Below are positions 33,933-45,249 of a DNA stretch of 64,000 nucleotides, one piece after another. Source of the stretch: Rheum nobile (lineage: Eukaryota; Streptophyta; Magnoliopsida; Caryophyllales; Polygonaceae). The notes under the pieces were generated by a model, which searched no databases, had not been told where the DNA came from, and saw only the letters and a list, made by a program, of their open reading frames with translations. Every line of letters starts with the position of its first letter. The stretch's first letter is position 1. Position numbers and translations under genes: made by a program. The stretch covers positions 1,178,001-1,242,000 of the forward strand of contig WOAB01000093.1 in assembly GCA_027886185.1 (NCBI GenBank). Direction: 5' to 3'.

Positions 33933-34009
33933 CGATTAACGTATAGGCCATAAGGCGTAATTGTACAGGTTGCATAAATTAACTAGCCATAAGGGGCAAT
34001 TATACTTAT

Positions 34010-34371
34010 CGTGTCGAATAACAGAAGCAAAAAAGAGCATTCGGAAAAACCCAGAACCGCACGATCGTGCACTCCACCGCATGGGCCGTGCGGTGTCCTC
34101 GACTTTGGCAGAAATAAAGGTAAAAGAAAAGTTTTTTGGAAAATCACCGACCGCACGGCCGTGCGGTGCTTTCAACTTTTGGGGGAAAATACGGATAAAA
34201 ATTCCCCAGAGGTGCTCTCGACCTTGGGCAGAAAATCAAGGATTTAATTTTCTCGGAAAAATCACCGCCTCCACGGCCGTGCGTTTTTTCCACACAGCCG
34301 TGCGGTTTCTTTAAAAAAAATCGGGCGTTTTTCTTTTAATCATCAAGTGGTACAAGATTTTTGCTACCACA
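34010..34371 (+). mobile_element. GC-palindrome region and LTR end of the gypsy element
   Basis: Contains ACCGCACGGCCGTGCGGT and related copies (about 34056-34112, 34150-34170, 34266-34308), each able to form a GC-rich hairpin, in a purine-rich background. The last 40-50 bp (TTTTAATCATCAAGTGGTAC...GCTACCACA) match the 5' LTR end. Whether the palindromic part belongs to U3 of this LTR or to the interior cannot be decided here. Confidence 0.6.
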
Positions 34372-34957
34372 AAGAGCAAAAATAAAAACAAAACCACTAA
34401 TCCACTCAAATGATTTCGGGGTCAAGGGAGCTTAGACCATGCAAGTATGGATCTAAACTTCAAAACTTAATTTTATGAGGATGAATTTTTTGAGAACAAA
34501 CACTTTTATGTGGCACATGGTCTTGGCTAAATGCACGGACCCGAATCGTGCATATGAGGGTGCACAGAGTTAGTCAGTTTACGGTGTGTGACCCACGGAT
34601 CGTGGAATCACACACACAGACTTTCTAGAACCCCGTTCATTTCTCCTAACATCTCAATAATTGTTGTTTTATTTTATTACATTTTTCAGATGAATGATCG
34701 ACTCGACATAAACTAGAGAGTTGTAAATTTTTTAGTCACCTTTCCAATGTATCTAGCTTGACGACCGAGGTTGAGACCCATTTTCTAACCAAAATTATAG
34801 CAGTTTTACCGAACACTATCCGGCCAGAATATCTCTTATCCGATCGAAGATTTAAAAAGAACATAATTAAGGGTGGGCGGGCATAATTCAGTCGATATAA
34901 TCTGATTCGAGGCTATGTTTGGTATATCTAGCCGAAAAAGGAGATGGGGCTAATAAG
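34372..34957. other. Unassigned sequence, possible LTR remnant
   Basis: No gene. It contains two further short palindromes (GCACGGACCCGAATCGTGC at 34533-34551; CCACGGATCGTGG at 34593-34605) of the kind seen in LTRs of this window. No boundaries found. Confidence 0.4.
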
Positions 34958-37900
34958 TTTTTTTTTATAAGGTAAAAATTAGACAGGAAACCACAGAAGG
35001 AACGGTTTCTCAGTCTATAGCATCCTTGCGGATGAGAACTACAAGTTCTAAATTATCTCTAAAGTCTTCCAATGGACCTCGCTGCGCCAGCTTCGCAATG
35101 TAGTCCGCAACAACGTTAGTTTCTCGGAAGACGTGACAAATCTGTACTTAAGAAAACTGTTGTAATACACAAAGGATATCAGAAATTAAAATTTCGATAT
35201 CCCAAGGACAGTGCCAGATTTTGTTCAGAACATTTACAATTGTAAGGTTATCGTATTCAATTTGGATGTTGTTAAAGCCTAATTCATAAGCTTTAAATAA
35301 AGCATTCCTGAACGCAATAGTTTTTGATTTTAGTGGGGTTGATAATCCGCACTTTTCACCAAAGATGAATAAGGGTTCACCTTTGTTATTTTGGGTGATA
35401 TAGTCATAATTAGATTCTCCATTAGTCTTAGTGGATCCATCTGTATTTATTTTTATGATGGTATCTGGTGGTTTTTCCACTTCGTCTTTAGTCGTATTCT
35501 ATTTGTATTTAAAAAAAATTGGCTTTGATCTGTACTCAAACAGTATGGGTTCCATTTCTTTGTTTGTTTCCAATTATGAATTTGGTTTTGGATGTAATTT
35601 GGTACATCCTTAATAGGGTCTATGTCATTATTTGTCCTTCCAAAATTTTGTTGGTTTCGGTAGAACCATATTCCCCACCAGGAATTAAGTAGTTCTAAAA
35701 ATTGTGAGTTATTAGTTTTTTGTCGGATATCCTCAATTAGTTCATATGTTTTTTTATTTCCAATGTTAAGTGATTTGATAATCCCAAGAGTATGGAGATT
35801 AATTTTTCCAATGGTTTCCAAAGTATGGTTACAGATGAGTAAGATATGATTAGTATCTTCAATTTGTGTCCTACATCGAATACAACCTGGAGGAATTGAA
35901 ACTCCTTTTTCAGCTAGTCTTGCTTTTGATGGGAGTCCATTTTTCATGATTTTCCAAAGAAAATTTTTAACCTTAGGGTAAGTGTCCAGTTTCCATATCC
36001 AAGAGGAATCATGTGATGTATATCGTTTTTTTTCATTAATCATGTTCATGGCAAATTTTGTAGAGAACCACCTGTTTTTATTGGCTTCCCAGTACATCCT
36101 ATCCTCAATGTTATTAATTGGGATTGGTATGGATGTGATTTGTTTAGCTATGTCACCTGGTATATGTTGTGTAATCTTTTCTTTGTTCCATGTCTTGTCT
36201 GGCAGAATGAAATCTGCAACCAAGGCATCAATGTTCTGAATTTGTTGTGTGTTGGTTGTGTTGTTTAAGGGACTTTTTGATAACCAATTATCAGTCCAAA
36301 ATTTTATTGTTCTCCCATTTCCTACTTGCCAGATGAGTCCCTTTTTGAAGTCATCCAAGATTTCGATCATTTTGGACCACTGCCAGGAGCATATGCCTCT
36401 TTTTTCATAGTGTAGAAGGTGTTGTGTTTTTAAATATTTTTCATTTATAATTTTAACCCAACAATTATCAGATTTTGCCAGGATTTTCCATAGTAATTTG
36501 AATTGTAATGCTTTGTTCATGTCTTTTGATTTTCGTAGTCCTAGGCCTCTTTGTTGTGTAGGTTTGCAAAAAAAATTCCCATCTTATAAGGGGTTTATAT
36601 GCTGGATCTTTGTTCCAAAAAAAATGTTCTGTTTAATTTGTCAAGTTCATTATGAGTATTTGTAGGAAGCATAAAGCTTTGCATTAGGTAGTTTGGTCTA
36701 GAAGCAAGATTGGTCTTAATCAATGTTGTTCTTCTTGCCTGGGATAAATAGTTAGCTTTCCATTTTGTTAAATGTTTTTGTGTGCTTGTTAAAAGGTCAA
36801 CAAAGGTATTTGAGTGAACTCTACCATTAATGATAGGGCATCCCAAATATTTTTCAAGTGTGGTCATGTTTGTGATTGTAAGAATTCCTTGGATTAACAA
36901 AAAAAAATTGCTTGTAACTTTTTTTGTTACCTGAAAGACTGATTTATTGAAATTAACTTTTTGTCCAGATATTTTGTAGTAATCATCCACAATATCCTTA
37001 ATTTCCTTATAATTTTCTGGAGTTGCTTTTGAGGAAATCAAGATGTCATCCGCAAATGCCAAAAAATGGATCCGTGTTCCTTGTCTACAAATTTGGAAAC
37101 CAATTGGTTTTCGCGGTCTAGTAGTTGCTTCTTGTAGTTTTCGGGCTAGGATTTCCGATCCTAAAATAAATAGAAACGAAGATAGGGGGTCTCTCTGTCT
37201 TAGTCCTCTAGTTGGTGTAAAGATCTCCGTCGGGCCATTATTAACAAGAACTGAGAAGGAGACCGTTGTAATGCATTTTTTGATCCAGCTAATGAATTTT
37301 TGGTGAAAGCCAAACTTTTCCATAGTTTTAAGAATGAAATTCCATTCAATTATATCATAAGCTTTTTCCATATCTAGTTTAATGGCTATAAAACCTTCCT
37401 TTCCTTGTTTTGCTTTGAAAGAATGAAATATTTCATGTGCAATTAAAATATTGTCTTGTATAGCTCTATTTGCAATAAACGCTCATTGTAATGGGTGAAT
37501 TAGTTTTTCCATAGTTTGTTTTAATCTTGTTGTTAAAATTTTTGAGATAATTTTATAAATTGTAGGCCTATATTGGTTTGTTGAATTAGGGTTATCACAT
37601 TTTGGGATCAGATATATAAATGTATGGTTAATTTGTTTGAGTAATTTTCCAGAAAGGAAAAAACTTTTCACTGCTTGAATAACCGAGGGGCCCACAATAT
37701 CCCAATATTTTTGGTAAAATTTGTTGTCATTCCATCTGGTCTAGATGATTTATCTGAACCAATATCAAAAACAACCTTTTTAATTTCTTCATTTGAGACA
37801 TTTCGAATAAGGTTTTCATTATCTTCATAGGTGATTTCATCTTGAATTAAATCAAGATTTTCCTGTAATAGACCATCGTTCATTTCTTCACTTTTAAATC

Positions 37901-39195
37901 TTTTAATGAAATCATTTCTGATTTCATTTCTAATATTTTCTTCACCAATTATATTAGTTACTTCTTGTGTTATAATTTATTTTATAATTTTTCTATTTCT
38001 TCGGCCACTAGCTATTTTATGAAAATAGCTAACATTTGTATCCACGAATTTAATATGTTTAACGTTTGCTCTTTGGTTCCAGAAAATCTTTTGGAAACTA
38101 AGGAGCTTTCCCTTTTTTTCAATAAAGCCTTACTTGTTTCTGTATTAGATTATTGTTAGCATTTGTGCAAATTTTAATTTAGATGTCAGACAGTTGTTTT
38201 TCTAAATTGTGTAGTTGGGTAAAAACATTACCAAAAGTGTTTTTATTCCAACTTTTTGCGTGTTTTTTTAATAGCTTTGTTTTGGAAATAAGATCGAACA
38301 TCCTTGATCTATGATAATTTGTCCTCCAAGCTTGTTTAACAACATTCCTAAACTCCTTTCTTGTCATCCATATTTTTTCGAATTTAAAGGGTTGATTTTT
38401 GAAATTAGTTGCAGAAGTGAGATCAATTGAAGTAGGACAATGATCAGAGCTAGTAAAAGCATAATTTTTGGTACATATGTCCGGATACCATTGTAGTATT
38501 TGGTGGTGAACCAGAACTCTATCCAATTTTTCATAGATGTTATTTATTTCGGTTTTGTTTTTTTGCCAAGTAAAAGCAAAATTTTGTCAATCTTGCAAAT
38601 TTTGTCCAATTTTTCATGAATGTGAACTCTATCCAGTTCACATTCATTTTTTAATTGTCGTAATCTTGCAAATTTTGTCAATGGTGGTGAAATACCTCCT
38701 AGTTTTTCAGAGGGATCTTGTATTTCATTCAGGTCTCCCATGATAATACACGAAAGAGAGCTGTTTTTAATAAAGGAGATGATTCCATCCCAAAAAACAT
38801 TCTTTCCAGATTCATTTGGGGGAGCATAAGTTAGGATGAGCAGAAGTTTTATGTTCGTCGACAAATTTGTATACTTGATACTAATAAATCTTGTTTCAAT
38901 TTTGTCTATTTCGAGTATTTTATTTGTGAGTTGGTAGGTCTTCCACATCACGCATATACCACCCAAAAAGCCCGTGGCCGGGACACAATAAAATTGATAT
39001 CTTTTCTAAATGTTTTTTCAGTGGGCATAAGATATAAAAAAGATGTAATTCTTTTGTTATCTTGCAAGTAATCAATATCGAATCTTTGTTCAGTACAATG
39101 GTTACAAGTGTCATATTTTGTTATAGCATGTATATTCTTTACATGCAAAGGACGGATTATCTGGGAGCCTACTCCACTGAGTAAAAGCATTTGTA
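34958..39195 (-). mobile_element. L1-type LINE 1, nearly complete ORF2, decayed
   Basis: Minus strand, 3' poly(A) read as T9 at 34958-34966. The order is AP-like endonuclease (GGICVMWKTY, LTYAPPNE, IIMGDLNEIQ, SSDHCPTSIDL), linker (FKFEKIWMTRKEF), RT (SRPDGMTTNF, QYRPTIYKII, GLRQRDPLSSFLFI, FADDILISS), zinc-knuckle region (GCIRCRTQIEDTNHILLICNH) and C-terminal RNase H (IKINTDGSTKTNGES). The conserved QGDP of RT is QRDP. Frames are broken at several sites, e.g. near 38966, 38170, 37480 and 36590. The start of the endonuclease is missing or diverged near 39195. No target duplication was found. Confidence 0.9.
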
Positions 39196-40020
39196 AATGA
39201 CAAAGTTAGTACAATTGGTAAGTCACACAAACAGATAGCATAATTGGTCATTGAGGATATATATCCTCCAAAACTGATTGTTCATAGGGTAGGTAGTCAA
39301 TTTTTGTTTCATTTTCATAGTTTCCCACAGTACTGGTTTATTGACTTGAAAGCCAACTCCAGATTTCCATATTTGATTTTTCAAAGTTTTCATGTCATGC
39401 TTTATTTTTGAGGGGGAGTTCATCCCAGCTACAGTGAAATGCACAACAATTTCATAATCCAGCTCTTGTCTATTTGATTTTTTCTTGTAATCTTGTGTCA
39501 AAAAATAAAATACCAGGATCATATTAGACTTCATATAACAACAAAGTAAAAAAAGGATGGGATAGTTTACCTTGATAAATCCATAAAGCCCACAAATGTG
39601 GGTATGGTAGCAACTCAAGTGATCAATTTGGAATGTTCCAGGAAAATGCAGTAAAAGGCTAGCACCAAGCCTCTCAACAACATCAGAGTTAGTCAGTATC
39701 CGGGTAGAAGAAAGATTAATATGACTCGTTTGATAACGAATAAATTGATTCCAGGATTTATTTCTAAATTTCCTAATACTCTAAAAGGAAGTCATAGAGA
39801 AATTTAAGTGGTGCAAAGAACATAAGCACAACGAGAAATAGCTCTCAGAGCCTTCCATAGTGGAGTTCAACCAATTTATAGTAAAAAATGAGTTGGATTC
39901 ACTGGAATGAAACACCAGTCCAACATTTTGACTTTTGTTAAAAATATAACAAGGATCAACACTCATAGAAGAGATAAGTTCAGAATATCAAATTAAAATG
40001 TGGAATAAAACATGACATGG
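39196..40020 (-). other. Unidentified coding-like sequence
   Basis: On the minus strand several stretches read like protein (HSSESNSFFTINWLN, VVERLGASLLLHFPGTFQID, QELDYEIVVHFTVAGMNSPS). One of them ends at a plausible splice donor (ATCAAG then GTAAAC, near 39570). One stop lies between the first two. The MNSPSK piece could be the start of an L1 endonuclease, but the rest fits no family I recognise. It may be a host gene fragment into which L1 copy 1 inserted. Treat as tentative. Confidence 0.25.
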
Positions 40021-40162
40021 ATCCGTTACACACGGGCACACATGTAACGAGTATTTATATAAACTTTATCCGTAAGTTTTATATAGAGAATATCAGTACA
40101 GATCTGTACGCATAACTTAGCAGTACAAGGGGCAAAATCGGAAAAAAAAAAACCCAGTAGAG

Positions 40163-40400
40163 TTGTGCGTTAAGAGTTAACGCACAAAAGTGTGCGTTTA
40201 GTTTAAACGCACAAAAGTGTGCGTTTAGTTTAAACGCACAAGCGTATATGCGTGGACTGGGCCTGTAATTGGGCTATTTGACGTGTGCGTTTACTGTTAA
40301 CGCACAAATATGTGTGTTAACTTTTAACGCACACATTTGTGCCCAGAAACTAGCCGTTAAAAATCCGACCGTTTGTGCGTTAACAATTAACGCACAAACG
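40163..40400. repeat. Array of six palindromes upstream of the MULE transposase gene
   Basis: Six inverted repeats built on TGTGCGTTWA/TWAACGCACA with a 3-7-base centre: 40163-40187 (11-bp perfect arms), 40191-40213, 40218-40240 (identical to the previous), 40284-40306, 40311-40333 (one mismatch) and 40370-40400 (14-bp perfect arms CGTTTGTGCGTTAA). The array ends 33 bp before a TATA box and 86 bp before the ATG of the transposase gene. Confidence 0.93.
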
Positions 40401-40432
40401 TTCAATTTTTTCTAAAGGCATAATTTTCACCC

Positions 40433-40441
40433 TATATATAC
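40433..40441 (+). promoter_or_regulatory. TATA box of the MULE gene
   Basis: CCTATATATACACC lies about 50 bp upstream of ATG 40486 and directly downstream of the palindrome array, a normal plant core-promoter position. Confidence 0.7.
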
Positions 40442-40485
40442 ACCGCCCAACTCTTTCTCTTCCATATCCAAACACAACATTCAAC

Positions 40486-43400
40486 ATGTATTATCCTAAT
40501 GATGAAAGTGAGGAAAACAATTGGATACAAAGTCGAGAAGATGAGGAATACGATTGGGTACAAGGTCGAGAAGATGAAGAAGCAGGTGAAGAATTGAATG
40601 ACGCTTGGATGTCGGGTTGCGAAGACGAAGCAGACATTTGGGATCCGTGCGGCGATTTCTTCACAGTTAGTGTTGAATGAATTTTCGTCTGAGTAATGAT
40701 TCTTGTCTTAGTTATACGTATAAATATTGCATATAATTAATTTTGTATGAAGTAGTTATTATGAATTGTAGTCATTAATATGATTTAGGTTATGAATTAA
40801 TATGATATTGCAATTTTGTTGTAGCCATTAACAATTGATATTAGGTATGAACTAGTAGTTATATAGTTTAGCAAAATATTCATGGTTTAGGTTATGAATT
40901 AATGACTTTGTAATTTTGTTGTATTATTAGTTTGTTATAATTGTAGATACTATAATAATCCATAAATAAAAAATAATTACACAATTATAGGGGGAAGATT
41001 ATGGAAAACGATTTCGTACTGGCCTAGTTTGGGAGAGTATGGATGAAATGGTTGAATGGGGAGAGCAAGAGCAAAAGATGTGATGATAGTTTTGATGAAA
41101 CGTACCTCAAATCCGTACGACGTTAGTTTGACATGCGATAGATATGGTGAACCAAGATCTGGGAGGCCAAAAGTTAATCTAGAAAATCCGAAATTGTCGA
41201 TTCTGAGGATTCAAAAATGCAAATCGAAGAAGTGCGGTTGTAAATTCGAGCTATATGGGTGTCATTTGAAAAACGATCTAGGGTCTCTTACTCAAATATA
41301 GGTCTTGGATGTTATACATATCACCCACAACCACATGCTTCGGACTAGCTTTCATGAGAATGCATTCATGGGTTGAATGATCCAGGAGGAAGAGGTCATG
41401 GCTAGGAGATGGGGCGATGGTCGCAAGACGCCGAAATAATTTTTTTCGGAGTTGAGGAAAAACTTCCCTGGAAATGTAACAATAATGAAGCAGATTGCCA
41501 ACTTTTTGCAGAAGCTCCATTATGAGGATCGTGGGGAATTGACGGTTACCCAGTGGTCCCTTCATTTTTTGAAAGAGAACGGGTATCTTTTTTATCCTCT
41601 TAGGAATGTAAACAAAGGGGGCGAGGTAGAGATCATGTTATTTGCTCACCCGGAGTCGCTACAGTTGTTGAAGAAGTTCCCGCACGTGGTGATCATCGAC
41701 GCCACATACAAGACAAATAAGTATGTAATACATTTTAATAATAGTTAGTTATTTTTCTAAGTGCTACATTTTAGTTAGTTATATGCACTAAATATTGGTA
41801 CGTTTATTTCTTACGTCTATCAATAGGTATGATATGCCTTTGGTGGAGATTGTTGGTTTTACTTGCACACACAAGACGTTCAACATTGTGTATGCATTCA
41901 CCCGAGCGGAAAAGTTTTTCCATTACCGGTGGATAGTGAGGACCCTTTGGAACTTGTTTGAGCAGTTGGGAGTAATGCCAAAGGCTATAATGACCGATTG
42001 TGAAAAGGCCCTCATCAAAGCTATTAAATTAGTTTTCGAAGATGTCCCGATAAGACATCTCTTGTGTTGGATGCATATTAGAAGCAACATCAAGGCACAT
42101 GCCGACAAGGTTATAAAAGACAGTGCCAAAGTCGATATGTTTACAAACCAGTGCTGGGGACTTTTTTGCTCAACCACCGAGGAAAAGTACGAGGAGTGGC
42201 TCAGAGCATTGAGGACATCGTGGAAGAGCGGGCTTGTTTGACTCCTTACAAGGAACGCATAGTAAGAGCGTGGACGGATTACACACTTCACTTCTTCACG
42301 AGGAATTCAAACATGTATCCTTTGAACATTTTGTAGTTGATTGTTTTTACTATTGGGTCTGAAAGTCATACTAAGGCAATAAATGTTTTCGTTTTGATAG
42401 GGTTGAGGGGATGCATCATGTGTTGAAAGATATTGTGGGGTCTAGCAGAGGCGGCTTTAATAGAGTGATCGTGAGGATCCACCATGCGATCATTCTTCAA
42501 ATCGATAATATTAGGGCGATCATAAACAATTCACTGTCTACACGACCAATGGAGTTCAATGAATTAAGGTTTTCGGAGCCTGCACGAATGGTGTTTTCAA
42601 GGCTCTTCTGTAGAGTGTCGGATAGGTGTTTTGATTTGTTGTTGGCCATGTATGATCGGATAGTCAAGGAAGACTATTCAAAAGTATGCGACGATCATTG
42701 GGTGAGAGACTGCCTTGGGCTGCCGTGCGTCCACGATATTGCAAATGCCATCATTACGAGGACAACTCTCACTCCAGATGACATTCACGTCTTTTGGAAG
42801 GAATTGCATTGGGAAGAGGATCCAACAACATTTGCGCTTGCTGACGACAATGTTCCAATATCCGTTCCAGAGTTGAGATTGCGTAAGATGTGATCGAGAT
42901 TGCAAGCCCGAAATTTGAACAAAGCCATGTTAGGCAAGTGAGTGATATGTATGTTGCCTTGGAGCATCTGGAACAGAGTACGTTTATAGAGCCGACTGAC
43001 ATCCATAGAAAGGGAAGGCCAAGTGGTTCAAAGAACAAGGCAAATGGGTCACCGACTAGGGAAAAGAGCATGCATGAGCACGTAAGAGAAGACTTACTAA
43101 AGTCTGAGAAGGCAAAGGGAAAGGAGAAGGCAAATGAGAAGGAAAAGGAGAAGGTGAAAGGGTCAGGCCGTACCAGAAAGCAAGCAAGTTTCGTGGTGAT
43201 CAACGTTGAGGACATGAAATTCCAAACCCAACCAAAAGAATCACAAGTTGAAGAGATGTACGTCGAGACCGACCCTGTGGGAGTCGGTCCCTCAGAGTGG
43301 CGTGAAGAACCCATGCTTCATTGTGGGGTAGACCTTGGGGTTCAGAATATCGATTACTTCTGGTTTGGGTACATTAACAATGCTATGGATGTACGTTCAG

Positions 43401-43510
43401 ACGGACACTGTGGATATCGGTCTTTGGCTGTACTTATGGGGATGAGTGAGGGTCAATATTCCTTGATCCGTAGCGCGCTGGAAAAGGAGTATAAAGTTAC
43501 AAAAAGCACT
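40486..43510 (+). pseudogene. MULE/FAR1-type transposase gene with C-terminal OTU domain, decayed
   Basis: Exon 1 (40486-40665) encodes an acidic repeat (NNWIQSREDEEYDW). Exon 2 starts at 40991 in phase (FRTGLVWESMDEMVEW) and, after a frame slip near 41065, gives the FAR1-like zinc domain (KKCGCKFELYG, HITHNHM). Next are the MULE DDE core (VVIIDATYKTNK joined over a GT-AG intron, about 41731-41826, to YDMPLVEIVG; AIMTDCEKALIKAI), a second intron (about 42313-42400), a SWIM-like motif (DCLGLPCVHDIA), a basic linker (RKGRPSGSKNKA) and the start of an OTU protease fold (SDGHCGYRSLAVLMG). Several stops and a frameshift near 42225 kill it, and the OTU domain is cut off at 43510. Confidence 0.85.
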
Positions 43511-43896
43511 CCTATCCCTCGATATCTCTAAATAACCACGGATCTCGTAGTTTGGGCCAATTTCATAGTTTTTTCATTTTATATTATAATCGAGTCGTAT
43601 CAATCAATTCTATAAGTACAAAAGTTACGAAAACTAAAAAAACACATGCATCATAGAAAATCAATACAAACGTCGATCATACAAAATACATCAGATAGTT
43701 CGAATCTCCACCAGGCTGACTCCCATCACCCTCCCCGTGCTCGTGTATAGAATCGTGAAAAAGCTGTGATGCACGAGGTGGAGGGGGCGCCATCGGAGAA
43801 GTCTCATTAGTCAGCATATGCAGGAAACAACTCATGAGCTCCTCAACCGGAATAGCGCTCATATCCCTCGGTATTTCTAAATAACCACAGATCTCA
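43511..43896. repeat. 35-bp direct repeat at the junction of two convergent genes
   Basis: ATCCCTCGATATCTCTAAAT plus 15 following bases at 43511-43545 recurs with four changes at 43862-43896. The second copy is coding (minus strand) for GEICGYLEIPRD. The first forms the last codons of the OTU frame, which ends prematurely here. Confidence 0.8.
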
Positions 43897-45249
43897 CCAG
43901 CAACCAACTGGTTCTGCTGTATTTGTAATGGTAATACCCATTGGAATTTATATATGACAAAAAATAATAAACATTTATTGAATTAAACGAATCAAACATA
44001 CCGCAAGAGTGTCCACCGCAAGCGCATCGAAGGTCTCGTACGGCCTAAATTATTTATTTTGTAATTTATTATAAACGTATTTGTTTGACAATCGCATTTG
44101 TTTTATATTTCATTATAACGGAATTTAATTCCAATTTAATTTCATTTCTAATTGGATATGAAATCTCAATTAGATTTCAATCCAATTAAATTTAAAAAAA
44201 TCTAAATTCTAATCGAATTTCATTATAAATTTGATTTCATTATTAGAAATTAAATTTCTAATAAAGAAATATAATTATATATTAATTTATATTTCCAATT
44301 TCTAATCAAATCTAATTCCTAATAATGAAATCTAAATTCTAATCGTATTTGCAATAAAGAATTACATTTTGCAACAATAAAATATTCATTTATACGACAA
44401 TATTCAATAAAAACAATAATGAAATAAAATACAAAATTCTAACAATTTCGTTTCAATTCTAAAATCAAACAAATCTAACGAATCTAAATTCATATAAAAA
44501 AACTAAAGAATCTAAATTCATATCTAAAATATTTATTCTAATTTCATAATATTCGTTCAATTTCGTTTCAATTCTAATATCTAACGAATCTACATTAATA
44601 TCCAAAATCTAACGAATCTAGATTCATATATCCAAAATCTAATTTCTAATTTCATAAATTCTAACAATTTCGTTTCAATTCTAAAATCAATCAAACGAAT
44701 CTAAATTCATATCCAAATTCTAACGAATATAAATTCATATCCAAAATCTAAATTCTAGTTGTATAATATTCGTTTTCATAAATTTGATTCGATTTCATAT
44801 CCAATTTCGTATCCAATTTTACTAATTCTAAATTAGATTTCATAATATTTGTTTTTAAACCCTAAACCCTAATTTATGATCAAATACAATAATATTCGTT
44901 TCAAACAATTTCGTTTCAATTCTAAATTAACGAATCTAAATTCTCTCAAACTCTAAATTCTAATTCATAATGAAATCTAAAATATTATGCAATTTAATTT
45001 CAAAACCAAATTTGTATTACGAATTTAAAACACATTACATACCTGGTGGACGTCTATCGGTGCGGGAGTCACAAGAATGTCAACCGACACATCTGGAACG
45101 GGTGTCGATCGGGTCACATGTCGTCTAGCACCACCACTCAACACCATGGCCTCCACCACCTCCTCGTCCTCCACTGCTCGGGCCGGTCGTCGAGGTTGAC
45201 TAAAATCTAACCCCTCCTCCTCCTCCTCCGCCTTCTCCTCCATTGTCAC
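43677..45249 (-). CDS. Unidentified multi-exon gene convergent with the MULE gene
   Basis: Candidate exons on the minus strand: 45249 (or further upstream)-45043 (acidic start MEEKAEEEEEGLDF, then PVPDVSVDILVTPAP, donor GTATGTAATG); 44044-44002 (PYETFDALAVDTLA, GT-AG); 43916-43677 (QNQLVAGEICGYLEIPRDMS, VEELMSCFLHMLTNE, then a Pro-rich, acidic tail to TAG). Exons 2 and 3 join in frame; the phase between exons 1 and 2 is unclear. The roughly 1-kb first intron is extremely AT-rich with repeated CTAAATTCATATC modules. I do not recognise the family. The convergent layout with a MULE transposase recalls the two genes of MuDR, but no similarity to mudrB is claimed. Confidence 0.4.

Larger units (their letters stand above)
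30920..34371 (+). mobile_element. Gypsy element with gag and protease only (TR-GAG-like), interior and 3' end
   Basis: After the SIRE element's right target duplication, the interrupted LTR ends GCTACCACA (30933) and a PBS follows. The interior codes for a Tat-like gag and an aspartic protease, but I find no RT, RNase H or integrase before the element's 3' end. That end, GCTACCACA at 34363-34371, matches the 5' LTR end. The 3' LTR matches the 5' LTR clearly only over its last 40-50 bp, so it is truncated or rearranged. It could be a deleted Tat element or a non-autonomous TR-GAG. Confidence 0.65.

Noticed and set aside
33512..33975. Long minus-strand frames over the 37-bp repeats
   Set aside because: A stop-free repeat unit whose length is not a multiple of three gives long frames in several registers; the peptides are just the repeat.
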